DNA from: AWTP1-13 sp044868325
Lineage (GTDB): Bacteria; Pseudomonadota; Alphaproteobacteria; Rhizobiales; Hyphomicrobiaceae
Length of the DNA stretch: 5,131 bases
NCBI GenBank assembly: GCA_044868325.1
Contig: JBIOWI010000183.1
Coordinates: 1-5,131 of the forward strand
Direction of reading: 5' to 3'
Numbering within the stretch: the first letter of the stretch is position 1; every line of letters begins with the position of its first letter. The notes under the pieces were generated by a model that was given only the letters and a program-made list of their open reading frames with translations, was not told the origin of the DNA and searched no databases. A program made the translations under genes and the position numbers. Below, in pieces: positions 1 to 5,113 of the stretch.

Positions 1-722
1 CCGATCTCGCCCGCAACCTGCGCGCCGGCAACCATCGCTCGGTGATGGACAACCAGAACCGCTCGGTTGAGTTCGCGCTGCTGCTCACCCTGCCGGCCGC
101 CGTGGCGCTGGCGGTGGCGGCCGAGCCCATCGTCCGCGTCCTGTTCGAGCGCGGCGCCTTCAAGGCGGCCGACACGCTGCCCACCGCCGCCGCACTGGCC
201 GCCTTCGCCTTCGGCCTGCCGGCGTTCGTGCTGATCAAGGTGCTCCAGCCGGCCTTCTTCGCGCGCGAGGACACGCGCACGCCCATGCGCTACGCGGTGT
301 GGAACATGGTGCTGAACGTGGCCGGCTCCGTCGCTCTGTTCCTCCTGTTCCAGGCCCTGGGGTGGATGCCGCACCTGGGCATCGCCATTGCCACGACGCT
401 GTCGGGATGGGCCAACGTCTATCTGCTGTGGTCCGCGCTCAAGGGCCGCGGCCACTTTGCGTCAGACGACCGACTGCGCCGCAACCTCGCGTTGATCAGC
501 CTGTCCAGCGCGGTCATGGGGGCTGCGGTGTGGGCGATGGCGGCCCTGCTCGCCTGGCCTTATCTGGAGACTTCCGTGGGCGTCGCACGCCAAGTCGTCG
601 CGCTTGGCCTTGTGTTGACCGCCGGTCTTGTGATCTATGCGCTGGCCATCCAGGCGACGGGCGTGATCCGCTGGGGCGAGTTCCTGCAACGCCTCGTCGC
701 GCGGCGCCAGCGCCAAGCATGA
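1..722 (+). CDS. murJ: Lipid II flippase MurJ (MviN family), C-terminal part; 5' end outside window
   Basis: MurJ moves lipid II, the peptidoglycan precursor, across the inner membrane. It belongs to the MOP exporter superfamily. The reading frame is open from the left edge (first full codon at 3), so the gene begins upstream; the in-frame GTG at 42 and ATG at 45 are internal codons. The visible 240 residues begin with a stretch like the MurJ segment leading into its later helices (ARNLRAGNH, then MDNQNRSVEFALLLTLP), followed by VRVLFERGAF, a typical MurJ loop. About six hydrophobic segments follow, fitting the last helices of the usual 14. The C-terminus is short and basic (RLVARRQRQA), as expected for a cytoplasmic tail. 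The TGA stop at 720-722 overlaps the trpS Shine-Dalgarno and lies 10 bp before trpS, so the two genes are probably co-transcribed. Family assignment is by recalled similarity to known MurJ proteins. Confidence 0.93.
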   Translation, partial: DLARNLRAGNHRSVMDNQNRSVEFALLLTLPAAVALAVAAEPIVRVLFERGAFKAADTLPTAAALAAFAFGLPAFVLIKVLQPAFFAREDTRTPMRYAVWNMVLNVAGSVALFLLFQALGWMPHLGIAIATTLSGWANVYLLWSALKGRGHFASDDRLRRNLALISLSSAVMGAAVWAMAALLAWPYLETSVGVARQVVALGLVLTAGLVIYALAIQATGVIRWGEFLQRLVARRQRQA

Positions 723-726
723 GGGA
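721..726 (+). promoter_or_regulatory. Shine-Dalgarno of trpS, overlapping the murJ stop codon
   Basis: GAGGGA lies 6 nt before the trpS ATG at 733. Its first two bases are also the last two of the murJ TGA stop (720-722). This supports the ATG at 733 as the start and suggests translational coupling between murJ and trpS. Confidence 0.7.
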
Positions 727-732
727 ACGGTC

Positions 733-1776
733 ATGACGGCCGCGAAGTTCACCCCCCGCGTCTTCTCCGGCATGCAGCCGACGGGCAACCTGCACCTCGG
801 CAACTACCTGGGCGCCATGGTGCAGTGGGTCGATATGCAGAGGACGCACGAGTGCATCTTCTGCGTGGTGGACATGCACGCCATCACCGTCTGGCAGGAC
901 CCGGCCGAGCTGAAGGACCAGATCCGCGCCGTGACGGCCGCCTATATCGCGGCGGGGATCGACCCGCAGCGGAGCATCCTGTTCAACCAGAGCCGGGTGG
1001 CCGAGCATGCGGAGCTGGCCTGGATCTTCAACTGCGTGGCGCGGCTCGGCTGGCTCAACCGCATGACCCAGTTCAAGGAGAAGGCCGGCAAGGACCGCGA
1101 GAACGCCTCGGTGGGCCTCTACGCCTACCCGGTGCTGATGGCGGCCGACATCCTGGCCTACCGCGCCACCCACGTGCCGGTGGGCGACGACCAGAAGCAG
1201 CACCTGGAGCTGGCCCGCGACGTGGCCCAGAAATTCAACAACGACTTCGGCCAATCGATCCGCACGGCCGGCATCGAGGACGGCATCTTCTTCCCCCTGC
1301 CCGAGCCGGTCATCATGGGGCCGGCCACGCGCGTCATGAGCTTGCGCGACGGCACCAAGAAGATGTCGAAGTCCGACCCTTCCGACCTGTCGCGCATCAA
1401 CATGACGGACGATGCGGACACCATCGCCCGGAAGATCCAGAAGGCGAAGACCGACCCCGAGCCGCTGCCCGGCGACGAGGCGGGGCTGGAGACCCGGCCC
1501 GAGGCCGACAACCTCGTCGGCATCTATGCCGCGCTCACCGGCAAGTCCAAGGCCGGCGTCCTGAAGGAGCACGGCGGCGCCCAGTTCTCCACCTTCAAGA
1601 AGGCCCTGGCCGAGGTTGCGGTCTCCCGCGTCGGCCCGGTCAACGCCGAGATGAAGCGCCTCCTCGCCGACCCGGCCGAGATCGACCGCCTCCTCGCCGA
1701 CGGCGCCGCCCGCGCCCGCACCATCACCGCACCCATCGTGGCTCAGGTCAAGGACGTGGTAGGGTTCCTGCGCTAG
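733..1776 (+). CDS. trpS: Tryptophan--tRNA ligase (TrpRS)
   Basis: Class Ic aminoacyl-tRNA synthetase that charges tRNA-Trp with tryptophan using ATP, in the cytoplasm. The 347-residue product is full length for bacterial TrpRS. The class I signature is seen as PTGNLHLGNYLG, with HLGN at residues 21-24 in place of canonical HIGH, which is normal for TrpRS. The second ATP-binding signature KMSKS is at 210-214 inside DGTKKMSKSDPSD. The tryptophan pocket segment PVLMAADIL (133-141) carries M136 and D139, which by recalled alignment match Met129 and Asp132 of the Geobacillus enzyme. VGDDQKQHLEL (150-160) is another family hallmark. The ATG at 733 has a good Shine-Dalgarno and puts the HLGN motif at the usual distance from the N-terminus. 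It follows murJ by 10 bp, and a 29-nt palindrome starts 3 nt after its TAG. Nothing looks broken. Confidence 0.98.
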   Translation: MTAAKFTPRVFSGMQPTGNLHLGNYLGAMVQWVDMQRTHECIFCVVDMHAITVWQDPAELKDQIRAVTAAYIAAGIDPQRSILFNQSRVAEHAELAWIFNCVARLGWLNRMTQFKEKAGKDRENASVGLYAYPVLMAADILAYRATHVPVGDDQKQHLELARDVAQKFNNDFGQSIRTAGIEDGIFFPLPEPVIMGPATRVMSLRDGTKKMSKSDPSDLSRINMTDDADTIARKIQKAKTDPEPLPGDEAGLETRPEADNLVGIYAALTGKSKAGVLKEHGGAQFSTFKKALAEVAVSRVGPVNAEMKRLLADPAEIDRLLADGAARARTITAPIVAQVKDVVGFLR

Positions 1777-1778
1777 GA

Positions 1779-1807
1779 AGGTGTCGGACCCTCTGGGTCT
1801 GACACCT
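1779..1807 (+). repeat. 29-nt palindromic repeat, copy 1; possible trpS 3' hairpin/terminator
   Basis: Inverted repeat with a 13-bp stem and a TCT loop (1792-1794). The left arm is AGGTGTCGGACCC and the right arm GGGTCTGACACCT. Twelve pairs are Watson-Crick and one is G1786·T1800, a G-U wobble in + strand RNA. It starts 3 nt after the trpS stop codon. There is no run of T after it (the following bases are ATTAACG), so it is not a classic intrinsic terminator, though the hairpin could protect or end the murJ-trpS transcript. Its near-identical partner is at 5085-5113 in opposite orientation, so this is a dispersed REP-like element rather than a one-off hairpin. Confidence 0.85.
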
Positions 1808-1902
1808 ATTAACGCATTGGCACAAAAAGCATCCCCGCCTGCGCTGGGAATGGGCACCGTCGTCTATTGTTGGCGGCGGCGACCCGTGGCAGCATGCGGC
1901 CC

Positions 1903-2403
1903 ATGACAAGGAAGCGCCGGGTCTTCGAGCAGGGCCACGCCCGCAAGCTGTTGGTGATCGTGGACGAATCGCCCGAGGTTGAGGGTGCGCTGTTCTATGC
2001 CGCCGGCCGCGCCCAGCATACCGGCGGGCAGATCGCGCTGCTCTACGTGATCGAGCCGGAGAACCAGTTCTGGGACGCCGTGCGCCAGGCCCAGCTCGAC
2101 GAGCAGACCAACAAGGCGCGGGCGCTGTTCCGCCTGTACCGCCGCAAGCTCGGCAACGCCGGGTACGACAAGGTTACGTTCGAGGAGGTGATCCGCGAGG
2201 GCAAGCTGGTGGACGCCATTCTGCAGCAGATCGAGGAGGATGAGGACATTGCCGTCCTGGTGCTGGGCGCCTCGAAGGAAAGCGCCGGTCCCGGCCCGCT
2301 GGTGTCCAGCCTGGCGACCGGAAGCCGGGCCGGCAAGTTCCCGATCCCCATCACCATCGTCCCCGGCGACCTCTCAATCGAGGAGATCCAGGCCCTGGCG
2401 TGA
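1903..2403 (+). CDS. Universal stress protein, UspA-like fold
   Basis: Small cytoplasmic alpha/beta protein of the Usp family, which often binds ATP or AMP and is linked to stress survival; its exact role here is unknown. With the ATG at 1903 it has 166 residues, a single Usp domain. Features seen are strand 1 KLLVIVDES (15-23) with the nucleotide-pocket Asp at D21, the helix GALFYAAGRAQHTGG (28-42), strand 2 IALLYVIEP (44-52), and the C-terminal LVLGASKESAGPGPLVSSL (119-137). That last region matches the family's Gly-rich phosphate-binding loop in a degenerate form, so nucleotide binding is uncertain. The start is unclear: in-frame TTG at 1867 and ATG at 1894 also exist and none has a strong Shine-Dalgarno. 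I chose 1903 because it leaves 14 residues before strand 1, usual for the family. It stands alone, 126 bp after trpS. From memory, a Usp gene after trpS is common in Alphaproteobacteria. Confidence 0.92.
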   Translation: MTRKRRVFEQGHARKLLVIVDESPEVEGALFYAAGRAQHTGGQIALLYVIEPENQFWDAVRQAQLDEQTNKARALFRLYRRKLGNAGYDKVTFEEVIREGKLVDAILQQIEEDEDIAVLVLGASKESAGPGPLVSSLATGSRAGKFPIPITIVPGDLSIEEIQALA

Positions 2404-2430
2404 GCCGGCGCGAGCGTGGCGAGCGCCGAA

Positions 2431-2476
2431 CGCCGGGCACCGCAGGGTCAGCAAGCTCCTTTTGTCCGGGAGCCTC
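2431..2476 (+). pseudogene. Possible remnant of a kptA 5' end
   Basis: Positions 2431-2460 match 3415-3444, inside the start of the intact kptA gene, at 26 of 30 bases without gaps. All four differences are transitions. After a 9-nt insertion (2461-2469), seven more bases, GAGCCTC (2470-2476), match 3445-3451. In the kptA frame the remnant reads AGHRRVSKLL where KptA has ARHRKVSKFL, so most changes are conservative, and the 9-nt insertion keeps frame. The frame ends at a TAA at 2486-2488. There is no start codon or ribosome binding site, so it is not a gene. It could be the scar of a duplication or insertion, or a chance match; the conservative substitutions make me favour homology, at low confidence. 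Confidence 0.35.
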
Positions 2477-2489
2477 ATAACACTTTAAT
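2462..2489 (+). promoter_or_regulatory. Candidate sigma70-type promoter for the Uma2 gene
   Basis: TTGTCC (2462-2467, 4 of 6 to TTGACA) and TTTAAT (2484-2489, 5 of 6 to TATAAT) are 16 bp apart. This is an unusually AT-rich patch in a GC-rich region and would give a leader of roughly 75 nt before the Uma2 start. It is judged by eye only. Confidence 0.4.
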
Positions 2490-2561
2490 GTTGCGGGACC
2501 AGCGCGTCCGATCCGACACCGCAAAATGACACGTAGGCCCGGTTCGGTTAACCTGGGCGTT

Positions 2562-2567
2562 GGAGAG
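2562..2567 (+). promoter_or_regulatory. Shine-Dalgarno that fixes the Uma2 start
   Basis: GGAGAG ends 5 nt before the ATG at 2573. An in-frame GTG at 2567 overlaps this site and would have no ribosome binding site of its own, so ATG 2573 is preferred. Confidence 0.65.
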
Positions 2568-2572
2568 TGCCC

Positions 2573-3148
2573 ATGCCGACCGCCCTTCGCCGCCCTGAGC
2601 CCACGACCGTAGAAGCCTTCGACGCGTTCGTCGAAGCGCAAGCCGATACGGCATTGTTCGAGCTGGTCGAGGGCGTCATCGTCATGATGACGAACCCCAC
2701 CGAGGTGCACGAGCAGATCGCGGCCAACATCGGCGCGCCGCTGAAGCTCGCCATGGACGCGCGCGGTTGTCGCACCTATCAGGGCGGCATGCGCGTACAG
2801 CGCTCGGACGATCCGCGCGAGACGGACAAGACGCGGCCGGATGTGGTTGTCCGCTGCGGCGCGCTGGGTGCAAAAAACTACATCACCGACCCACTGGTGG
2901 TCATCGAGGTCCTGTCGCCATCGACGATCGACACCGACCGCGGGCCGAAGCTCGACTTCTACAAGTCGCTGCCGACCGTCCGACACATCGCGCTGATCTA
3001 CCAGGATCAGATGCGAGTGGAGCACTACCGGCGCGGCGAGCAGGGTTTCGAGCTCGACGCCCTGAAGCGCCCCGAGGAGGCTCTCCACTTTGAAGCCGTC
3101 GAGTTCCGCATCGATCTGGGGCGCATCTACTTCGATGTCACGCTGTAG
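2573..3148 (+). CDS. Uma2-family (DUF820) putative PD-(D/E)XK endonuclease
   Basis: The 191-residue product has the layout of the Uma2 family, predicted nucleases of the restriction-endonuclease fold that are abundant in Cyanobacteria and also found in other phyla; their biological role is largely unknown. Seen in order: a short N-terminal helix, then FELVEGVIVMM (29-39) with E33, a helix with HEQIAANI (46-53), RPDVVVRCG (88-96) with D90, and the hallmark VIEVLSPST (110-118) with E112, followed by DRGPKLDFY (122-130) with K126. D90 and E112 are the probable metal ligands. The second half of the usual ExK pair is not Lys here (E112-V-L), which is common in Uma2 proteins. The gene has its own Shine-Dalgarno and candidate promoter and is followed by a 252-bp gap. 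Its first 30 codons include GTA, GAA, CAA, GCA, TTG and CTT, less GC-biased than the adh gene, which may point to transfer. I see no DNA-binding domain or partner methylase. Confidence 0.92.
   Translation: MPTALRRPEPTTVEAFDAFVEAQADTALFELVEGVIVMMTNPTEVHEQIAANIGAPLKLAMDARGCRTYQGGMRVQRSDDPRETDKTRPDVVVRCGALGAKNYITDPLVVIEVLSPSTIDTDRGPKLDFYKSLPTVRHIALIYQDQMRVEHYRRGEQGFELDALKRPEEALHFEAVEFRIDLGRIYFDVTL
2617..2636 (+). repeat. Short perfect inverted repeat inside the Uma2 5' coding region
   Basis: CTTCGACG (2617-2624) and CGTCGAAG (2629-2636) form an 8-bp stem around a CGTT loop, starting 44 nt after the start codon. It encodes part of the AFDAFVEA segment, where the peptide AFDAFV is itself repetitive. 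It may be a mRNA hairpin or simply a by-product of that peptide repeat. Confidence 0.4.
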
Positions 3149-3186
3149 CGAAGCGCGCCGGCGACACGGCAACCACGCGGCATGCG

Positions 3187-3321
3187 ATGCCGAGTCCCGT
3201 TGAAGCGAACGCTCTCGTCAGCCGGCATCTGGGCGTTGAGATTCTCGACTGCTTGGCGAGCAAGCATGCTCTGCCGTTCGAGGTCGTTGCCCGCGTCATT
3301 GCTGCCGCGCCGCCGCAATAG
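3187..3321 (+). CDS. Doubtful small ORF, 44 codons, unknown
   Basis: ATG at 3187 to TAG at 3319-3321. The peptide begins MPSPVEANALVSRHLGVEIL and continues with a mildly amphipathic helix-like stretch (LPFEVVARVIAAA). The composition is plausible for a protein, but there is no Shine-Dalgarno and the frame is also open upstream through the Uma2 stop region, so it may be the end of a decayed gene or no gene at all. I do not recognise it. About 70% of third positions are G or C, lower than I would expect for the adh gene. Confidence 0.18.
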   Translation: MPSPVEANALVSRHLGVEILDCLASKHALPFEVVARVIAAAPPQ

Positions 3322-3350
3322 ACCGGCTACGGAGCCCAATCGCGAAGGTC

Positions 3351-3379
3351 CTGGCACCCGCGAGGCGAGATGATAGACT
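3351..3379 (+). promoter_or_regulatory. Candidate extended -10 promoter for kptA-adh
   Basis: CTGGCA (3351-3356, 4 of 6 to TTGACA) and TAGACT (3374-3379, 4 of 6 to TATAAT) are separated by exactly 17 bp. A TGA just before the -10 (3371-3373) gives the extended -10 TGn element. Transcription would start near 3386, giving a very short leader before the ATG at 3401. It is judged by eye and is weak by consensus, though the spacing is ideal. Confidence 0.35.
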
Positions 3380-3400
3380 GCGCGGCGAGGGGCCTCCGCC

Positions 3401-3958
3401 ATGACGCCAGCCGCCGCCAGACACCGCAAGGTCAGCAAGTTCCTGAGCCTCGTGCTGCGCCATCGGCCGGAGCGCATCGGTCTCGTACTCGATGTCCAGG
3501 GCTGGGCCGATATCGACGCGCTCATCGCACGCGCCGGCGAGAACGGGATGGCGCTGACGCGGGAGGAGATCCTCGACGTCGTCGCAACCAGCGACAAGCA
3601 GCGGTTCGCGCTGGACGACTCGGGCCGCCGCATCAGGGCTAACCAGGGCCACTCCGTCGACGTGGACCTGCGGCTGGAGCCGCGCGAGCCGCCGGCAATT
3701 CTGTTCCACGGCACCGCCGAAACCAACCTTGCCGCGATCCGCGCCGAAGGCCTGAAGCCCGGCCGCCGCCAGTATGTGCATCTGTCGCCCGACCCCGTCA
3801 CCGCCACGGCGGTCGGCCAGCGCCACGGCCGCCCCATCGTGCTGCGCGTCGCCGCGGGCCGCATGTGGGCCGCCGGCTTCGAGCTCTATCGCTCCGAGAA
3901 CGGCGTGTGGCTGACGGACGCCGTGCCGCCCGAGTTCATAGACTTCCCCGAGCCATAA
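3401..3958 (+). CDS. kptA: RNA 2'-phosphotransferase, Tpt1/KptA family
   Basis: KptA removes an internal 2'-phosphate from RNA by transferring it to NAD+, giving clean RNA, nicotinamide and ADP-ribose 1'',2''-cyclic phosphate. In fungi the enzyme (Tpt1) finishes tRNA splicing; the bacterial substrate is unknown. The 185-residue product is a typical full-length bacterial form. The N-terminal lobe (about 1-90) holds KVSKFLSLVLRHRPE, with R20 and H21 of the catalytic Arg-His pair, then GWADIDAL (34-41) and DKQRFAL (65-71) with R68. The NAD-binding lobe holds LFHGT (101-105) and GRRQYVHLSPD (121-131); R123 is the likely fourth catalytic Arg by recalled alignment to yeast and Runella Tpt1. All four Arg-His-Arg-Arg positions appear present, so it should be active. 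ATG 3401 has a Shine-Dalgarno at 3387-3392. It lies 24 bp before adh and is probably co-transcribed with it. No RNA ligase gene is in view. Confidence 0.96.
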   Translation: MTPAAARHRKVSKFLSLVLRHRPERIGLVLDVQGWADIDALIARAGENGMALTREEILDVVATSDKQRFALDDSGRRIRANQGHSVDVDLRLEPREPPAILFHGTAETNLAAIRAEGLKPGRRQYVHLSPDPVTATAVGQRHGRPIVLRVAAGRMWAAGFELYRSENGVWLTDAVPPEFIDFPEP

Positions 3959-3965
3959 CCCCCAA

Positions 3966-3972
3966 AAGGAGG
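3966..3972 (+). promoter_or_regulatory. Strong Shine-Dalgarno of the alcohol dehydrogenase gene
   Basis: AAGGAGG, a full anti-Shine-Dalgarno match, ends 10 nt before the ATG at 3983. It lies in the 24-bp kptA-adh gap. The spacing is slightly long, but this is the strongest ribosome binding site in the window and suggests adh is translated well regardless of kptA. Confidence 0.75.
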
Positions 3973-3982
3973 AAACCCCGCC

Positions 3983-5077
3983 ATGCGCGCCGCCGTGCTG
4001 ACCGAGGTCAACAAGCCGCTCGAGATCCTCGACCTGGAGCAGGAAGGCCCCAAGACGGGCGAGGTGCGGGTGCAGGTGAAGGCCGCCGGCGTGTGCATGA
4101 GCGACTGGCACATCATGAACGGCGACTGGCCGCTGCCCTTGCCTATGGTGCTGGGCCACGAGGCCGCCGGCGTAGTCGTCGAGCTCGGGCCCGAGGTGCA
4201 CAACGTCAGGAAGGGCGACCACGTCATCTTCTCGTTCCGCCCGCACTGCGGCCGCTGCAGCTACTGCTCGAAGGGCCGCACGGTGCTGTGCTCGGGCCGC
4301 AACGACACCCCGCGCTGGCTCATGCACGACGGCACCGCGCGCCTCAAGCTCAACGGCGAGCCGGTGAACCAGATGGCGCGCATCGGCACCTTCTCCGAAT
4401 ACGTCGTGTGCCCGGCCGAGCAGGTGGTGAAGGTGCGCGAGGACCTGCCCTGGACGCATGCCGCCATCATCGGCTGCAGCGTGGCCACCGGCGTCGGCGC
4501 CGTAGTGCGGCACGCCCAGGTCGAGGCCGGCGCCAGCGTGCTGGTGATCGGCTGCGGCGGTGTCGGCCTCAACGTGGTGCAGGGCGCGCGGCTCGCCGGC
4601 GCCGGCACGATCATCGCCTGCGACCTGCTCGACAACAAGCTCGAGTATGCCCGCGAGTTCGGCGCCACCCACACTATCAACGGCAAGACCGAGGACACGC
4701 TGAAGCGCGTGCGCGAGCTGACCGGCGGCCTCGGCGTGGACTACGCCTTCGACGCGATCGGCGGCGAGGCCACCGCCAAGCTGGCCGTAGACGCGGTGGC
4801 GCCCGGCGGCCATGCCGTGCTGGTCGGCATCCCGGCGTACTCGACCACCGCATCGATCTCGCCGTTCCAGATCGTCTACGGCGAGAAGAAGATCACCGGC
4901 ACCTACTACGGCTCGATCCGCCCGGCGGTGGATTTCGGCGTGCTCGCCGACCTCGATATGACGAAGCGCATCGACCTCGACTCCCTGATCAGCCGCACCT
5001 ACACCTTCGACCAGATCAACGAGGGCTTCCGCCTCCTCACCTCCGGCCAGGTCGCCCGCGGCGTCATCGCATTCTAG
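3983..5077 (+). CDS. Zinc-dependent medium-chain alcohol dehydrogenase, NAD type
   Basis: A 364-residue medium-chain dehydrogenase/reductase that should oxidise an alcohol (or reduce the aldehyde) in the cytoplasm; the substrate cannot be read from the sequence. The GroES-like catalytic domain has the catalytic zinc ligands C38 (AAGVCMSDWH), H59 with E60 (LGHEAAG), and C165 (IGCSVATG). The structural zinc lobe has all four cysteines: C89, C92, C95 and C103. The Rossmann domain carries GCGGVG (190-195) and an acidic residue after strand 2, D214 in ACDLLDNK, which favours NAD over NADP. Length, the lobe PHCGRCSYCSKG and the CSVATG motif place it near class III-like or NDMA-type dehydrogenases, but the usual glutathione-formaldehyde signature is not evident, so I do not call it adhC or frmA. 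It follows kptA by 24 bp. Codon use is strongly GC-ending. Its TAG stop lies 8 nt before the second palindrome. Confidence 0.95.
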   Translation: MRAAVLTEVNKPLEILDLEQEGPKTGEVRVQVKAAGVCMSDWHIMNGDWPLPLPMVLGHEAAGVVVELGPEVHNVRKGDHVIFSFRPHCGRCSYCSKGRTVLCSGRNDTPRWLMHDGTARLKLNGEPVNQMARIGTFSEYVVCPAEQVVKVREDLPWTHAAIIGCSVATGVGAVVRHAQVEAGASVLVIGCGGVGLNVVQGARLAGAGTIIACDLLDNKLEYAREFGATHTINGKTEDTLKRVRELTGGLGVDYAFDAIGGEATAKLAVDAVAPGGHAVLVGIPAYSTTASISPFQIVYGEKKITGTYYGSIRPAVDFGVLADLDMTKRIDLDSLISRTYTFDQINEGFRLLTSGQVARGVIAF

Positions 5078-5089
5078 GTGCTCTAGGTG
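5073..5089 (+). repeat. Tandem 8-mer across the adh stop codon
   Basis: TCTAGGTG occurs at 5073-5080 and again at 5082-5089, one base apart. The first copy contains the adh stop TAG (5075-5077); the second runs into the left arm of palindrome copy 2. It could be replication slippage or a small duplication made when the palindrome arrived. Confidence 0.6.
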
Positions 5090-5113
5090 TCAGACCCAGA
5101 GGGTCTGACACCT
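5085..5113 (-). repeat. 29-nt palindromic repeat, copy 2; possible adh 3' hairpin
   Basis: A perfect 13-bp stem, AGGTGTCAGACCC (5085-5097) with GGGTCTGACACCT (5101-5113), around an AGA loop. Read on the - strand its loop is TCT and it matches copy 1 (1779-1807) at 28 of 29 bases, so the two copies are inverted to each other. It starts 8 nt after the adh stop. Outside it, GGTGC (5077-5081) and GCACC (5121-5125) could extend the structure after an internal loop. There is no clear T-run on the + strand, so terminator function is possible but unproven. Confidence 0.88.

Larger units (their letters stand above)
2404..2572. other. Intergenic region between the Usp and Uma2 genes
   Basis: 169 bp. 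It begins with a GC-rich inverted repeat, CCGGCG (2405-2410) with CGCCGG (2431-2436), lacking a T-run, so it is only a weak terminator candidate. Next come a kptA-like remnant (2431-2476), a candidate sigma70-type promoter (2462-2489) and the Uma2 Shine-Dalgarno. This stretch is the likely border between the conserved murJ-trpS-usp block and the accessory genes. Confidence 0.6.
3149..3400. other. Intergenic region between Uma2 and kptA
   Basis: 252 bp, less GC-biased than its surroundings. It contains a doubtful 44-codon ORF (3187-3321), a candidate kptA promoter (3351-3379) and the kptA Shine-Dalgarno GAGGGG (3387-3392, 8 nt before the ATG). I see no terminator with a T-run after the Uma2 gene, no tRNA and no recognisable mobile-element end. 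Confidence 0.5.

Noticed and set aside
1779..1807. Trp-responsive attenuator or T-box linked to trpS
   Set aside because: The hairpin is downstream of trpS, not in its leader. The 10-bp murJ-trpS gap has no room for a leader peptide or T-box.
1817..1845. Promoter for usp using TTGGCA (1817-1822)
   Set aside because: The -35-like hexamer is good (5 of 6), but no acceptable -10 lies 16-18 bp downstream.
514..1857. 447-codon open frame on the - strand opposite trpS
   Set aside because: It is a GC-bias shadow: low-complexity composition rich in Gly, Arg, His and Val, no recognisable domain, and it lies wholly over clear trpS and murJ coding sequence.
1867..1902. Longer Usp start at TTG 1867 or ATG 1894
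   Set aside because: The extra residues are low-complexity and precede the normal domain start; no Shine-Dalgarno supports either. It is not excluded, because ATG 1903 also lacks a good site.
2405..2436. Intrinsic terminator after usp (CCGGCG with CGCCGG)
   Set aside because: Only a 6-bp outer stem with a 20-nt interior and no T-run follows; too weak to call.
3127..3864. 245-codon - strand frame spanning kptA and the 3149-3400 gap
   Set aside because: Mostly antisense to kptA. The C-terminal part lies in the gap but shows no motif and no Shine-Dalgarno near its start.
3296..4813. 505-codon open frame on the - strand opposite kptA and adh
   Set aside because: It covers two well-supported + strand genes with intact catalytic motifs; the translation is His/Gly/Ala/Val-rich with no family signature.
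1779..5113. Composite transposon bounded by the two palindromes
   Set aside because: No transposase between them, no target-site duplication visible outside the copies, and usp inside the bracket appears to belong to the ancestral trpS neighbourhood.
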